Counted from the first letter of the stretch, positions 8,382 to 17,418 are shown. The stretch: 64,000 bases of DNA from Bordetella parapertussis (GCA_945890735.1 CAMDCZ010000003.1:1-64000), one strand, 5' to 3'. Notes: generated from the letters alone by a model not told the origin. Translations and numbers: made by a program.

Positions 8382-9188
8382 ATGTCGGATATTTCGCAAA
8401 TTGACGGTGCTGCGATTCGCTCTAAACGCGAATCCCAAGGTTGGGTGCCTAACGACTTGGCAACACGCGCTTGCCTGTCGGTCAAACAAATCAGACAGAT
8501 CGAAGAAGGCGGCATGAGCGCCTTCTACAGTGAAAGTGTCAAACTCACCGCGGCCAGAAAAGTGGCGGCGCTGCTGGACATGAGCGAGGCGCAATTGTTT
8601 GGTCAAGCTCGGGTTTCGCCTGTTCAGGCAGTCGAGCAGGTCAGTGTGCATGAAGCAACCGTGGGTTTGCCTGACAATGCTTCCTTGGAAGCCGTACCCG
8701 CTGTCATGGCCCCCACTGGCAGCCCATCCCTGTCCCGCAGTGAAGCTTTGCATGTGTTGGCTCAACCCCCTGAGCACTTGGATGAAGCGCCAGTCGCCGC
8801 GCAAGAGACTGCCGGTTCAGACAAGCCAGTAGCCCCTGCACCCTCGACATCTTCGGAAGATGTCCCCCCGACGTCAGAACCTCCCCAGGCTGGAAGCCAT
8901 TGGCTGAAAATGTTGGCTTTGTTTGTCGTTGCCTTGGCGGCGGCAGCCGTTTTGCAGACCCAAGTGCTGGAGAAAAAGCCCGAGGCATCCGCATCGGATG
9001 CCACGCCACTGCCGGTACCGGCTGATTCCTCCGCTGTGATGCCGTCAGCACAGGTCTCCTTTGAGCCTGCACCAGAGGCCGCTTCAGACGCCTCCGCAGG
9101 CGCTGCCAAACCAGTCAGCACCGAAGCAGCGCCTTCGGTTGTCACGCCGCCCACCCCACCTGCATCCAGTCCTGCCGCTGGTCAGTAG
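8382..9188 (+). CDS. RodZ-like HTH membrane protein
   Basis: 268 residues. Residues 10-65 form an XRE/RodZ-type helix-turn-helix (IRSKRESQGWVPNDLATRA, VKQIRQIEEGG). A cytoplasmic linker rich in P/A/S/E follows. One membrane segment near 173-193 (WLKMLALFVVALAAAAVLQT) leads to a 75-residue P/A/S-rich periplasmic tail. This is the RodZ layout, in which the HTH binds MreB instead of DNA, but the folded C-terminal DUF4115 domain is missing. Its place 29 bases after the bactofilin genes suggests it links a cytoskeletal filament to the membrane. A DNA-binding role cannot be excluded. Confidence 0.75.
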   Translation: MSDISQIDGAAIRSKRESQGWVPNDLATRACLSVKQIRQIEEGGMSAFYSESVKLTAARKVAALLDMSEAQLFGQARVSPVQAVEQVSVHEATVGLPDNASLEAVPAVMAPTGSPSLSRSEALHVLAQPPEHLDEAPVAAQETAGSDKPVAPAPSTSSEDVPPTSEPPQAGSHWLKMLALFVVALAAAAVLQTQVLEKKPEASASDATPLPVPADSSAVMPSAQVSFEPAPEAASDASAGAAKPVSTEAAPSVVTPPTPPASSPAAGQ

Positions 9189-9202
9189 GGTTTTCTGCAG
9201 AT

Positions 9203-10297
9203 TCACTCGGGTGAGCCCATGGCCAAGGCCAAGGCTTTGGACTTGTTTCTTTCCGTGAGTGAGGTACCTTCAATGGGCCAGCCGCTCATGTGCAAACGGC
9301 TGATATCTGCCAAAGCTTGAATCCACTCAGGGCTGTCATTCAAGCATTCGATGTAATGAAAAGTGGAGCCGCCTTCTTCTAAAAAAGCTTCCTTGACTTC
9401 CATCGCGATTTCTTCCAGCGTTTCCAGGCAGTCACTGACAAAGCCAGGGCACACCAAATCCACTGAGCGGGTGCCTTGTTTGGCCAATTCCCGGACACTG
9501 GGTTCGGTATAGGGCTCGAGCCACTTGGCTTTACCAAACCGGGACTGAAAGCAAATCTTGTATTGGGATTTGTCCAACTGCAAGGCCTCGGCCAACAAGC
9601 GACCGGTTTTGTGGCATTCACAGTGATAGGGGTCACCCAACTGCAAGGTGCGGGCGGGCACACCGTGAAAGCTCATGACCAATTGCTCGGCACGCCCGTG
9701 CACAGCCCAATGCGCCTTGATCTTGTTAGCCAATGCCTGGATGTAGCCCGGGTGGTCGTGGTAGTGGTTGATGAACCTGAATTCCGGCACAAGGCGGGTT
9801 CGCATCGCCCAGGTGTAAACCGCATCGAAGACACTCGCAGAAGTGGTGGCTGAATATTGGGGGTAGGCTGGCAGAACCAACACCCGGGTGAAGCCCTCGG
9901 CTTTGAGTTCATCCAGCACTTGAGGAATGCCTGGGCTGCCATAGCGCATGGCATAACGAACTTGGATGCCTTGTTGCGTCAGTTCGCTGTGCAACGCTTG
10001 GGCTTGGCAGGCAGTCCAGACTTTGAGGGGAGAACCCTCCGGGGTCCAAATGCTGGCATATTTCAGCGCGGATTTGGCAGGGCGCACCCGCAAAATGATG
10101 CCGTGCAGGATCGCCAGCCACAACAAGCGGGGAATTTCAACCACCCGAGGGTCGCTCAAAAATTCAGCCAAATAGCGTCGCAATGCAGAGGCGGTCGGGG
10201 CGTCCGGGGTGCCGAGGTTGCAGTAAACAACCGCGGTGTGGCTGGCTTGGCCATGTTGGTAGCTTGGCTCGGCCATGAAGCGTGGATGGAAGGTCAT
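9203..10297 (-). CDS. hemH: ferrochelatase
   Basis: 364 residues. It inserts Fe2+ into protoporphyrin IX, the last step of protoheme synthesis. Seen: VVYCNLGTPDAPT near the N-terminus, the active-site histidine in MSFHGVPARTL, the GDPYHCECHKT segment and the FVSDCLETLEEI/HYIECLND block with the conserved glutamate. The ATG at 10297 overlaps the hpnE stop as ATGA (a second ATG lies 21 bases further in). It is the last gene of the hpnC-hpnD-hpnE-hemH unit, an order that ties heme and squalene synthesis together. It converges on the RodZ-like gene. Confidence 0.95.
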   Translation of the reverse strand: MTFHPRFMAEPSYQHGQASHTAVVYCNLGTPDAPTASALRRYLAEFLSDPRVVEIPRLLWLAILHGIILRVRPAKSALKYASIWTPEGSPLKVWTACQAQALHSELTQQGIQVRYAMRYGSPGIPQVLDELKAEGFTRVLVLPAYPQYSATTSASVFDAVYTWAMRTRLVPEFRFINHYHDHPGYIQALANKIKAHWAVHGRAEQLVMSFHGVPARTLQLGDPYHCECHKTGRLLAEALQLDKSQYKICFQSRFGKAKWLEPYTEPSVRELAKQGTRSVDLVCPGFVSDCLETLEEIAMEVKEAFLEEGGSTFHYIECLNDSPEWIQALADISRLHMSGWPIEGTSLTERNKSKALALAMGSPE

Positions 10298-11544
10298 GCG
10301 GTATTTTCGCCCATGTGCAGGCCAGCCAGGTATTCGGCGGTCTGAATCCCAGATCGAACCGCGCCTTCTAGGGTCGCGGGGTAGGGGCCGGCCACATAGT
10401 CGCCACATGCCCAGACGCCCGGCGCCACCGCCAAACCAGGGCGCAGCAGACCAGGGGTGCAGGCAAACGTGGCGCGTTTTTCCACCACCGTGGTCAAGTG
10501 AATCAGTTGCTGCAGCCCCAATTGGGACTTGGCTTGCAGCAGTGCCGCTTGGGTGGTTTCTTCTCGGTTGAGTGAGCAATGACTCACCACCAAGGCCAGC
10601 ACGCCACGCATGGCCGGGTCGCCGCTGAGACGTCCCTTGTCAAAGGCAAACTGCGCCACGGCGCCATCCGCCACAGGCATGGCGAGCATGGGGCTCGGCC
10701 ACTGCAATGGCTCAGGCGTGTGGAGGTAAACCGTGGCAATCGAGGTGTGGGCCAATGCCGCGGCTTGGGCGGCCCAGGCGGGTGAGATGCCTTGGGTCAA
10801 TTGAGCCGCCTGCCACGCCGGGCAGGCCAAGAGCACCGGGGTGTCGCTGGGCAGTGAGGTGACCAGGTGGTGGGTGTGGATTTCTGCGCCGTGGGCGAGC
10901 AACCAACGTTCAGCCGCGTCTGGCAGCAACGCACTGAGGTCTTGCCGAGGGAGCAGCAAGTCGCTGCTGCCCGCGCCGCTGAACAAAGCATCCGACAAGA
11001 CCCTTAAAAAAACGTCACCGCTGGCATGCTGGCTGTCGATGTTCAAGGCGGATACACACAGGGGTTCGATCAGGTCTTGCATGACGCGTGGCGTCAACAG
11101 CGTGCAAACCTGTGCCACCGAGTCGGTGGCGTTGCAGGCAAAGCCCGCGCCTTGCCATTGCAGGGATTGGCGAAGCAAGGACCATTTGTCAGCCCCGGTC
11201 CATCCGCGGGCCATTGCCACACCCACCAGCAGATTCCAGGGCCCGGGCAGGTCAGGTAAGCGGATGCCATTGCCCGCCAGGTTGCGCAGGTTCAAGGGAG
11301 TGCGTTCAAAGGCTTGACGCTCATCCACCCCCAACACCTGGAGCAAGCCCAAGGTGTGGCGATAGGCCCCAATCAATATATGTTGGCCGTTGTCCAAGGC
11401 TTTGCCATGTTGGACCACCCGCCTTGCCCGCCCGCCCAGTTGCGGGGCGGCTTCGAGCAGGCGGACTTGGAAGCCCAGTTGGGTGGCTTGCACCGCGGCC
11501 GCCAGGCCAGCCCAACCTCCACCGACCACGGTGAGCGGTTTCAA
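10294..11544 (-). CDS. hpnE: hydroxysqualene dehydroxylase HpnE
   Basis: About 416 residues. This FAD-dependent amine-oxidase-fold enzyme reduces hydroxysqualene to squalene. The dinucleotide-binding motif VVGGGWAGLAAAVQAT is at the very start, followed by LLEAAPQLGGRARR, and the FAD-binding C-terminal block WACGDYVAGPYPATLEGAVRSG is intact. I chose the TTG at 11544: it overlaps the hpnD stop as TTGA, has GGGG upstream, and gives the usual short N-terminus (MKPLTVVGGG). An ATG at 11580 would add 12 residues and overlap hpnD by 40 bases. Confidence 0.92.
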   Translation of the reverse strand: MKPLTVVGGGWAGLAAAVQATQLGFQVRLLEAAPQLGGRARRVVQHGKALDNGQHILIGAYRHTLGLLQVLGVDERQAFERTPLNLRNLAGNGIRLPDLPGPWNLLVGVAMARGWTGADKWSLLRQSLQWQGAGFACNATDSVAQVCTLLTPRVMQDLIEPLCVSALNIDSQHASGDVFLRVLSDALFSGAGSSDLLLPRQDLSALLPDAAERWLLAHGAEIHTHHLVTSLPSDTPVLLACPAWQAAQLTQGISPAWAAQAAALAHTSIATVYLHTPEPLQWPSPMLAMPVADGAVAQFAFDKGRLSGDPAMRGVLALVVSHCSLNREETTQAALLQAKSQLGLQQLIHLTTVVEKRATFACTPGLLRPGLAVAPGVWACGDYVAGPYPATLEGAVRSGIQTAEYLAGLHMGENTA

Positions 11545-12380
11545 AAGCGCCCCAACGCCTGCATCTTCCAAGCCAGCCATAGTTTGCGGATCGGGGTCAG
11601 GGCAACGCGTTGCTGGAGCACTGGAAATTGCGCTGCCTCTATTTCACGCAACAAGGTGCGGTAGATGCTCGCCATCATCAGACCCGGTTTTTGCGCGCGC
11701 TTGTCTGTCTCTGGCAGCATGCCCAGCGCTTGGTCATACAAGTCGTGTGCTCTGGCAGCTTGGTAGCGCATCAAGGCTTGGAAACCAGGGGAATCCCGGC
11801 GCTGCAAGACATCGTTGGCGGTGACTTGGAACTGCTGTAAATCCGCCATTGGCAGGTAGATCCGACCTCGCCATGCGTCTTCGCCGACGTCACGGATGAT
11901 GTTGGTGAGTTGAAAAGCCAAACCCAAGGTGTGCGCGTAGTCGGTGGTTTGGGCCTGTGTTTGGCCAAAAATGTGCGCAGCCACTTCGCCCACCACGCCT
12001 GCCACCAAATGGCAGTATTGCTGCAGGCCGGCAAAATCAAGGTAGCGGGTTTGGCTCAGGTCCATCTGACAGCCCAGGATGACTTGCTGCAAATGGTGCT
12101 CGGTGATCTGGAATTCGTTGACCAGCGGCATCAGGGCCTGCGTCACCGGGTGTTGGGGTTGACCGGCAAAACCGCGTTGCACCTCTTGCTGCCACCAGTG
12201 CAGCTTTTGGGCGGCCACACTGGCGTCTTGCACCTCATCGACCACATCGTCGACCTCTCGGCAAAACGCGTAAAAAGCCGTGATGGCGGCGCGGCGGTGG
12301 GGCGGCAAAAACAAAAAGGCGTAGTAAAAACTGCTGCCGGATGCGGCGGCCTTTTGCTGGACATATTGCTGGGGGGTCAT
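11541..12380 (-). CDS. hpnD: presqualene diphosphate synthase HpnD
   Basis: 279 residues. It belongs to the squalene/phytoene synthase fold. Aspartate-rich motif 1 is seen as FCREVDDVVDE, and motif 2 as LTNIIRDVGEDAWRGRIYLP. HpnD condenses two farnesyl diphosphates to presqualene diphosphate. The ATG at 12380 (MTPQQYVQQKAAASG) overlaps the hpnC stop as ATGA; an upstream in-frame ATG at 12422 lies inside hpnC. It is distinguished from hpnC by the intact DDxxD-type motif and by gene order. Confidence 0.93.
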   Translation of the reverse strand: MTPQQYVQQKAAASGSSFYYAFLFLPPHRRAAITAFYAFCREVDDVVDEVQDASVAAQKLHWWQQEVQRGFAGQPQHPVTQALMPLVNEFQITEHHLQQVILGCQMDLSQTRYLDFAGLQQYCHLVAGVVGEVAAHIFGQTQAQTTDYAHTLGLAFQLTNIIRDVGEDAWRGRIYLPMADLQQFQVTANDVLQRRDSPGFQALMRYQAARAHDLYDQALGMLPETDKRAQKPGLMMASIYRTLLREIEAAQFPVLQQRVALTPIRKLWLAWKMQALGRF

Positions 12381-13156
12381 GGCTGAGATTGTGGCATCCA
12401 GCAAGCGCGCCAAAGCATCCACAAGAGGTCAGGGGCGTGCAAGCGGGGGCGCTGCAGACGCGTGTCCATGCCTTGTATTTTGTCAAGGATGCGCAAACCG
12501 CCTTGCACCACCAAGCGCAACTCCCATCCAGCGCGGCCGGGCAAGCGATGGACCAGGGGTGCGCCTTGCAGCATCCGTTCGCGTGCGAAGCCAATCTCTG
12601 TTTGCAGGTCTGCGTTGTCTGGCAAGTACCAGCGGCCTCGGGGCAAGTCCACGCTCAGGTCTTGCCAAAAATTGATGAGTTGCAAGGCGCTGCAAACCGC
12701 GTCGCTGCGCTGCAAGGACAGTTCATCATCCACACCGTACATGTGCAGCAGCAAGCGGCCAATCGGGTTGGCCGAGCGGCTGCAGTAGTCCAACAGTTCG
12801 TCCCGGTTGGCGTAGCGCCTGGCATCGCGGGTAAACACCACGTCTTGTGTGAACGCTTCGAGCAGGGCCAGCAGCTGGTCAACCGGCAGAGCAAATGCCG
12901 CGATTTGCTGGTGCAGCGCCTGGAACATTCGCGGCCACCGCGTGCTTTCAAAGCCTGGTTGGCTCAAGCCTTGCAACAGGTCTGAGCGCAATGCTGCCAA
13001 GGTCTGTAAGCGCTCTTCGGCACTGGCATGGCCCTCATCAGCCACATCATCTGCGGTGCGGGCAAAGTGGTAAATCGCCACGATCGGCGGCCGCAACCGG
13101 GGTGGGCATAACCAGGAAGCGACCGGAAAGTTCTCATAGTGGTTGACGGATGTCAT
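12377..13156 (-). CDS. hpnC: squalene synthase-like HpnC (hydroxysqualene synthase)
   Basis: 259 residues of the squalene/phytoene synthase fold. HYENFPVASWLCPPRLRPP at the start is characteristic of HpnC, followed by FARTADDVADEG (motif 1) and LINFWQDLSVDLPRGRWYLP (motif 2). HpnC turns presqualene diphosphate into hydroxysqualene. The ATG at 13156 is preferred: GGA lies 7 bases upstream and the protein begins MTSVNHYENF. ATGs at 13162 and 13180 are alternatives. The gene starts the four-gene operon and is divergent from the RND efflux genes, whose -35 lies just upstream of it. Confidence 0.92.
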   Translation of the reverse strand: MTSVNHYENFPVASWLCPPRLRPPIVAIYHFARTADDVADEGHASAEERLQTLAALRSDLLQGLSQPGFESTRWPRMFQALHQQIAAFALPVDQLLALLEAFTQDVVFTRDARRYANRDELLDYCSRSANPIGRLLLHMYGVDDELSLQRSDAVCSALQLINFWQDLSVDLPRGRWYLPDNADLQTEIGFARERMLQGAPLVHRLPGRAGWELRLVVQGGLRILDKIQGMDTRLQRPRLHAPDLLWMLWRACWMPQSQP

Positions 13157-13173
13157 GGTCATTCCATTGTCGC

Positions 13174-13202
13174 TTGACATCTGACGGTTTCGAAATTAGA
13201 TT
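13174..13202 (+). promoter_or_regulatory. sigma-70 promoter of RND efflux operon
   Basis: A perfect -35 TTGACA (13174-13179) and a -10 TAGATT (13197-13202, 4/6) are separated by 17 bases. The predicted start is near 13209, about 30 bases before the adaptor ATG. The -35 falls in the region where hpnC transcription must also begin, so the two divergent units probably influence each other. Confidence 0.65.
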
Positions 13203-13222
13203 ACTAACCAGTCAGTCATTAA
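13201..13222. promoter_or_regulatory. operator-like sequence (TetR type) over RND promoter
   Basis: TTACTAACCAGTCAGTCATTAA covers the end of the -10 and the predicted start site. The imperfect dyad TTACTAACC...  / ...GACTGACTGG-type sequence resembles operators of TetR-family repressors of efflux pumps (established type of motif, assignment inferred). No tetR gene is next to it in this window, so the regulator would have to act from elsewhere. Confidence 0.45.
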
Positions 13223-13240
13223 TATTCCTGAGGATTCCCC

Positions 13241-14311
13241 ATGTTTCGTTTGATTTCCATCCCCCTGCTGATGGGCTTGGTGGCTTGTTCGCCTGCGCCT
13301 GCCCCACAAGAACCGGTTCGCGCGGTCAAAGTGATGCGGGTAGGCCAGTCAGCGCTCAGCTCGCAAGCCAGTTATGCCGGTGAGGTCAAGGCGAGGGTGG
13401 AGACGCGTTTGGGTTTTCGGGTGGGTGGCAAATTGGTGGCCAGGCATGTCGAACTGGGTCAACAAGTACGGGTGGGCCAATTGTTGGCCGAGATAGATCC
13501 ACAGGACTACAGGTTGTCGGTCGATGCCGCGCGGGCACAGGTCAATGCCGCGCAAACCAACCGGGATTTGGCTGCTGCAGACTTCAAACGCTACAAAGAG
13601 CTGCGCGACAAGGAGTTCATCAGCAGCGCAGAACTCGAACGCCGCGAGACGGGATTGAAAGCAGCACAGGCCCAGCTGGAACAAGCGCAGGCCCAACTCG
13701 CTGGTCAAGGCAACCAACTGGCCTACAGCAAGCTCTTGGCAGACAAGGCCGGTGTGATCACAGGGGTTGACGCCGAAGTGGGGCAGGTGGTGAGCGCTGG
13801 CATGCCAGTCTTGCGTCTGGCGCATGTCGGCCAGCGCGATGTCTTGTTTGCCGTGCCCGAGGACACGCTGGCACAAGTCAAAACAGGTCAAACCGTCAGT
13901 GTTCAGCCCTGGGGTAACCAAGCTAGCTTGGCTGCAACCGTTTATGAAATCGCGGCCAGTGCCGACCCCATGACCCGAACATTCTCTGTGCGTGCGGCTT
14001 TGAAAGACGCGACAGCCCCTTTGGGCAGCACGGTGTCTGTGGCGCTGAGCTCGGCCATGGCGACACCCCAGGCGATCACTTTGCCCACCACGGCCATTCG
14101 CCAAGAGGCGGGCAAGACCTCGGTCTGGGTGTTGGACACCGCCACCATGACGGTCAAGTCCACAGTGATCGAGGTTGCGTCGGTGCAGGGCAATGAGGTG
14201 GTGGTCAGCGCTGGTTTGACGGTGGGTCAACAAATTGTGGCGGCCGGCGTGCATGTGCTCTCACCTGGACAAAAGGTCACGGTTTACCAACCCACAGGTG
14301 GCAAGCCATGA
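13241..14311 (+). CDS. RND efflux periplasmic adaptor (MFP), lipoprotein
   Basis: 356 residues. A lipoprotein signal with lipobox LVAC (Cys16) precedes a barrel-sandwich half (TRLGFRVGGKLVARHVELGQQVRVGQLLAEIDP). Next come an alpha-hairpin (about residues 85-160, repeated AQAQLEQAQAQL) and the second lipoyl half (AGVITGVDAEVGQVV), ending in beta-barrel and membrane-proximal domains. It bridges an RND pump to an outer-membrane channel. The following pump gene starts within its stop codon (ATGA). No outer-membrane factor gene is adjacent, so a channel encoded elsewhere would be used. Confidence 0.92.
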   Translation: MFRLISIPLLMGLVACSPAPAPQEPVRAVKVMRVGQSALSSQASYAGEVKARVETRLGFRVGGKLVARHVELGQQVRVGQLLAEIDPQDYRLSVDAARAQVNAAQTNRDLAAADFKRYKELRDKEFISSAELERRETGLKAAQAQLEQAQAQLAGQGNQLAYSKLLADKAGVITGVDAEVGQVVSAGMPVLRLAHVGQRDVLFAVPEDTLAQVKTGQTVSVQPWGNQASLAATVYEIAASADPMTRTFSVRAALKDATAPLGSTVSVALSSAMATPQAITLPTTAIRQEAGKTSVWVLDTATMTVKSTVIEVASVQGNEVVVSAGLTVGQQIVAAGVHVLSPGQKVTVYQPTGGKP

Positions 14312-17300
14312 AGGGGCATGCCACGTCGTCTGGCGGTTTCAACCTGTCTGCGTGGGCCCTGAACCATCCAGCCTTGACCCGTTACCTGATGCTGGTGATG
14401 TTGGTCTTGGGCGTGACAGCCTATTTCCAACTGGGCCAAGATGAAGACCCACCATTCACCTTCCGCGCCATGGTGGTTCGCACCTACTGGCCGGGGGCAA
14501 CCGCCCAGCAAGTGGCCGAGCAGGTCACCGACAAAATCGAGCGAACCCTGCAAGAGGCGCCTTATGCAGACAAGATCAGGAGTTATTCCAAGCCCGGCGA
14601 GTCTCAAATCATTTTCCAAATCCAAGACTCTTCGCCAGGCGCTGATGTTGCTGATGTCTGGTATCAGGTACGCAAAAAAATAGGGGACATGCGCTACACC
14701 TTGCCCCAAGGTGTGCAGGGCCCTTTTTTCAACGACGAGTTTGGTGACGTCTATGGCGTGATTTACGGCTTGTCCTACGAGGGTTACAGCCAAGCTGAAA
14801 TGAAGGACTTGGGCGAAAAAGTTCGACAACAGTTGCTGCGTGTCAAGGACGTGTCCAAGGTTGAACTCTTTGGCGTGCAAGACGAGAAAATATTCATTGA
14901 AATCCCGCAAAAACGCCTGGCCCAACTGGGTATCGACATGAGCGCGGTGCTGGCGCAACTCGGCCAGCAAAACGCGGTTGAAAGCGCTGGCAGCCTGCAA
15001 ACCCCGACGGATGTGGTGCAGGTTCGCGTGGCAGGGCAATTCCAAGCCATCGACCAGCTCAAAACCATGCCCATCCGAGGTGCGTCAGGTCAACAACTTC
15101 GCTTGGGTGACATCGCGCAAATTCGGCGCGACCAAGTCGACCCCGCCACGGTGAAAGTGCGTCACCAAGGCAAAGAAGTGATCGCCGTGGGGGTGTCCAT
15201 GGTCAAGGGCGGAGACATCATTGCCCTGGGTAAAGCCTTGGACACCACCATTGACCAGGTGCAAAACAGTTTGCCTGCAGGTGTGCAGCTCAGCCAAATT
15301 CAAGATCAGCCCAAGGCGGTCAGCCGTTCGGTGGGCGAATTCATCAACGTCTTGATCGAAGCGGTGGTCATTGTTTTGCTGGTCAGCTTCATTGCCCTGG
15401 GTTGGCACAAAGGCGGCCGTTTTGGCTGGTACATCGACATGCGCCCTGGCTTGGTGGTGGGTATCACCATTCCCTTGGTCTTGGCCATGACTTTTTTGGT
15501 CATGTACTACTGGGGCATTGGCTTGCACAAAATTTCGCTGGGCTCGCTGATCATCGCTTTGGGCCTGTTGGTCGATGACGCGATCATCGCGGTCGAGATG
15601 ATGGTGCGCAAAATGGAAGAGGGCTTTGACAAGGTTCGCGCTGCCACCTACGCCTACGACGTGACCGCCATGCCGATGTTGACCGGTACCTTGATCACCG
15701 CGGCTGGGTTTTTGCCAATCGGTTTGGCCAAGTCGGTCACCGGCGAATACACCTTTGCGATTTTCGCGGTCACCGTGATCGCCCTGTTGTTGAGTTGGTG
15801 GGTGTCGGTGTTTTTCGTGCCTTACCTGGGCACCTTGCTGCTCAAGGTCAAGCCGCACAAGACCGGCGACGCGCCCACCGAACTGTTTGACTCGCCTTTT
15901 TATGTGGCGTTTCGGGCTGCGGTCAACTGGTGCGTCAAACACCGTTGGGTCACGATTGGCGCCACGGTCTTGATCTTTGCGTTGGGTATCTTTGGCATGG
16001 GCAAGGTGCAGCAACAGTTCTTCCCCGACTCGAGCCGGCTGGAAATCATGATGGACATCTGGTCGCCTGAAGGCACCTCTTTCCAAGCCAATGAAGCCAT
16101 CAGCCAGCGCGTTGAAAAAGCCTTGCTGGCGTTGGAAGGCGTGGAATCGGTCAGCGTCTGGGTCGGCTCCGGTGTGCCACGCTTTTACCTGCCGCTGGAC
16201 CAAATCTTCCCGCAAACCAATGTCTCGCAATTCATGGTCATCCCGCGAGACCTCCAGCAACGCGAACGGATCCGCACCCGCTTGCCCGCCCTCATGGCGG
16301 CCGAGTTTCCCGAAGTGCGAGCCCGTGTGAAGCTGCTGCCAAACGGGCCGCCAGTGCCGTTCCCGGTGCAATTCAGGGTGTCGGGCCCCGACCCGCTGGT
16401 GTTGCGTCAACATGCCGACGAGGTCAAGGCGGTGATGCGTACCAATGTCCATACCCGGGGTGTGAACGACAACTGGAATGAATCGGTCAAGGTGCTTCGC
16501 CTGGAAGTCGATCAGGACAAAGCCCGGGCCTTGGGCGTGAGCAGCCAGTCGATTGCCCAAACCACGCGCACCTTGCTCTCAGGTTCAACCGTGGGCCAGT
16601 TCCGCGAGGGTGACCGGTTGATCGACATCGTCTTGCGCCAACCGCCCAGCGAGCGTCAAACCATGACCGACTTGTCGCAGGCCTATGTCCCGACCGCCAG
16701 CGGCCGCGCCATTCCTTTGCTGCAGATTGCCAAGCCCCATTTTGATTGGGAGCCTGGGGTGATGTGGCGGGAAAACCGCGACTACGCGATCACGGTGCAG
16801 TCCGATATCGTCGAAGGCCTGCAAGGCGCCACAGTGACGGCTCAACTGTTGCCTGAACTCAAGGCGCTGGAAGCCAAATGGGGCCAACCTGACTACCGCA
16901 TCAGCGTGGCCGGGGCTGTCGAGGAAAGCGCCAAGGGCTCTGCATCCATTGCCGCTGGCGTGCCGCTGATGCTGTTTGTCACCTTCACCCTGCTGATGAT
17001 GCAATTGCAAAGCTTCAGCCGCGCATTGCTGGTCTTTTTGACAGGGCCTTTGGGCATTGCGGGCGTGGCAATGGCTTTGCTGGTGCTGGAAAGACCCTTT
17101 GGGTTTGTGGCTTTGCTGGGCGTGATTGCCTTGCTTGGCATGATTCAGCGCAATTCGGTGATCTTGATCGACCAAATCGAGCAAGACCGAGCCCGAGGCG
17201 TGCCAGCTTGGGATGCCGTGGTTGAATCGGCGGTCCGGCGCTTGCGCCCAATCGTTTTGACCGCAGCGGCGGCGGTGCTGGCCATGATTCCCTTGTCCCG

Positions 17301-17418
17301 AAGTGCCTTTTGGGGCCCCATGGCGGTGGCGATCATGGGCGGGCTGATCATCGCCACGGTGCTGACCCTGCTGGCCTTGCCTGCGATGTACGCTGCCTGG
17401 TTCAGGGTCAAGCGCTGA
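14308..17418 (+). CDS. RND efflux pump inner-membrane transporter
   Basis: 1036 residues, the normal size for AcrB/MexB-like pumps. There are twelve predicted membrane segments in two halves separated by two large periplasmic loops. The proton-relay aspartate pair lies in GLLVDDAI (D423, D424). LMLVMLVLGVTAYFQLGQDEDPPF near the N-terminus and GMIQRNSVILIDQIEQ in the second half are typical of the less studied HAE-type branch with acidic 'DEDP' loops. It exports a drug or solvent-like substrate driven by protons; the substrate cannot be told. The start overlaps the adaptor stop. A strong terminator follows. Confidence 0.93.
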   Translation: MKGHATSSGGFNLSAWALNHPALTRYLMLVMLVLGVTAYFQLGQDEDPPFTFRAMVVRTYWPGATAQQVAEQVTDKIERTLQEAPYADKIRSYSKPGESQIIFQIQDSSPGADVADVWYQVRKKIGDMRYTLPQGVQGPFFNDEFGDVYGVIYGLSYEGYSQAEMKDLGEKVRQQLLRVKDVSKVELFGVQDEKIFIEIPQKRLAQLGIDMSAVLAQLGQQNAVESAGSLQTPTDVVQVRVAGQFQAIDQLKTMPIRGASGQQLRLGDIAQIRRDQVDPATVKVRHQGKEVIAVGVSMVKGGDIIALGKALDTTIDQVQNSLPAGVQLSQIQDQPKAVSRSVGEFINVLIEAVVIVLLVSFIALGWHKGGRFGWYIDMRPGLVVGITIPLVLAMTFLVMYYWGIGLHKISLGSLIIALGLLVDDAIIAVEMMVRKMEEGFDKVRAATYAYDVTAMPMLTGTLITAAGFLPIGLAKSVTGEYTFAIFAVTVIALLLSWWVSVFFVPYLGTLLLKVKPHKTGDAPTELFDSPFYVAFRAAVNWCVKHRWVTIGATVLIFALGIFGMGKVQQQFFPDSSRLEIMMDIWSPEGTSFQANEAISQRVEKALLALEGVESVSVWVGSGVPRFYLPLDQIFPQTNVSQFMVIPRDLQQRERIRTRLPALMAAEFPEVRARVKLLPNGPPVPFPVQFRVSGPDPLVLRQHADEVKAVMRTNVHTRGVNDNWNESVKVLRLEVDQDKARALGVSSQSIAQTTRTLLSGSTVGQFREGDRLIDIVLRQPPSERQTMTDLSQAYVPTASGRAIPLLQIAKPHFDWEPGVMWRENRDYAITVQSDIVEGLQGATVTAQLLPELKALEAKWGQPDYRISVAGAVEESAKGSASIAAGVPLMLFVTFTLLMMQLQSFSRALLVFLTGPLGIAGVAMALLVLERPFGFVALLGVIALLGMIQRNSVILIDQIEQDRARGVPAWDAVVESAVRRLRPIVLTAAAAVLAMIPLSRSAFWGPMAVAIMGGLIIATVLTLLALPAMYAAWFRVKR

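Noticed and set aside
8382..9188. Plain DNA-binding XRE regulator
   Set aside because: The membrane segment and long P/A-rich tail after the HTH fit a RodZ-like protein better, so it is called as such with moderate confidence.
15085..16560. 491-codon open frame antisense to the RND pump gene
   Set aside because: Mirror of a long GC-biased gene; composition is rich in H, Q, D and R, as seen in antisense shadows, no SD and no recognisable family. The same holds for long antisense frames over tig (17674-19011), clpX/lon (20160-22305), the hydroxylase (53685-54698) and the hydrolase (52394-53287).
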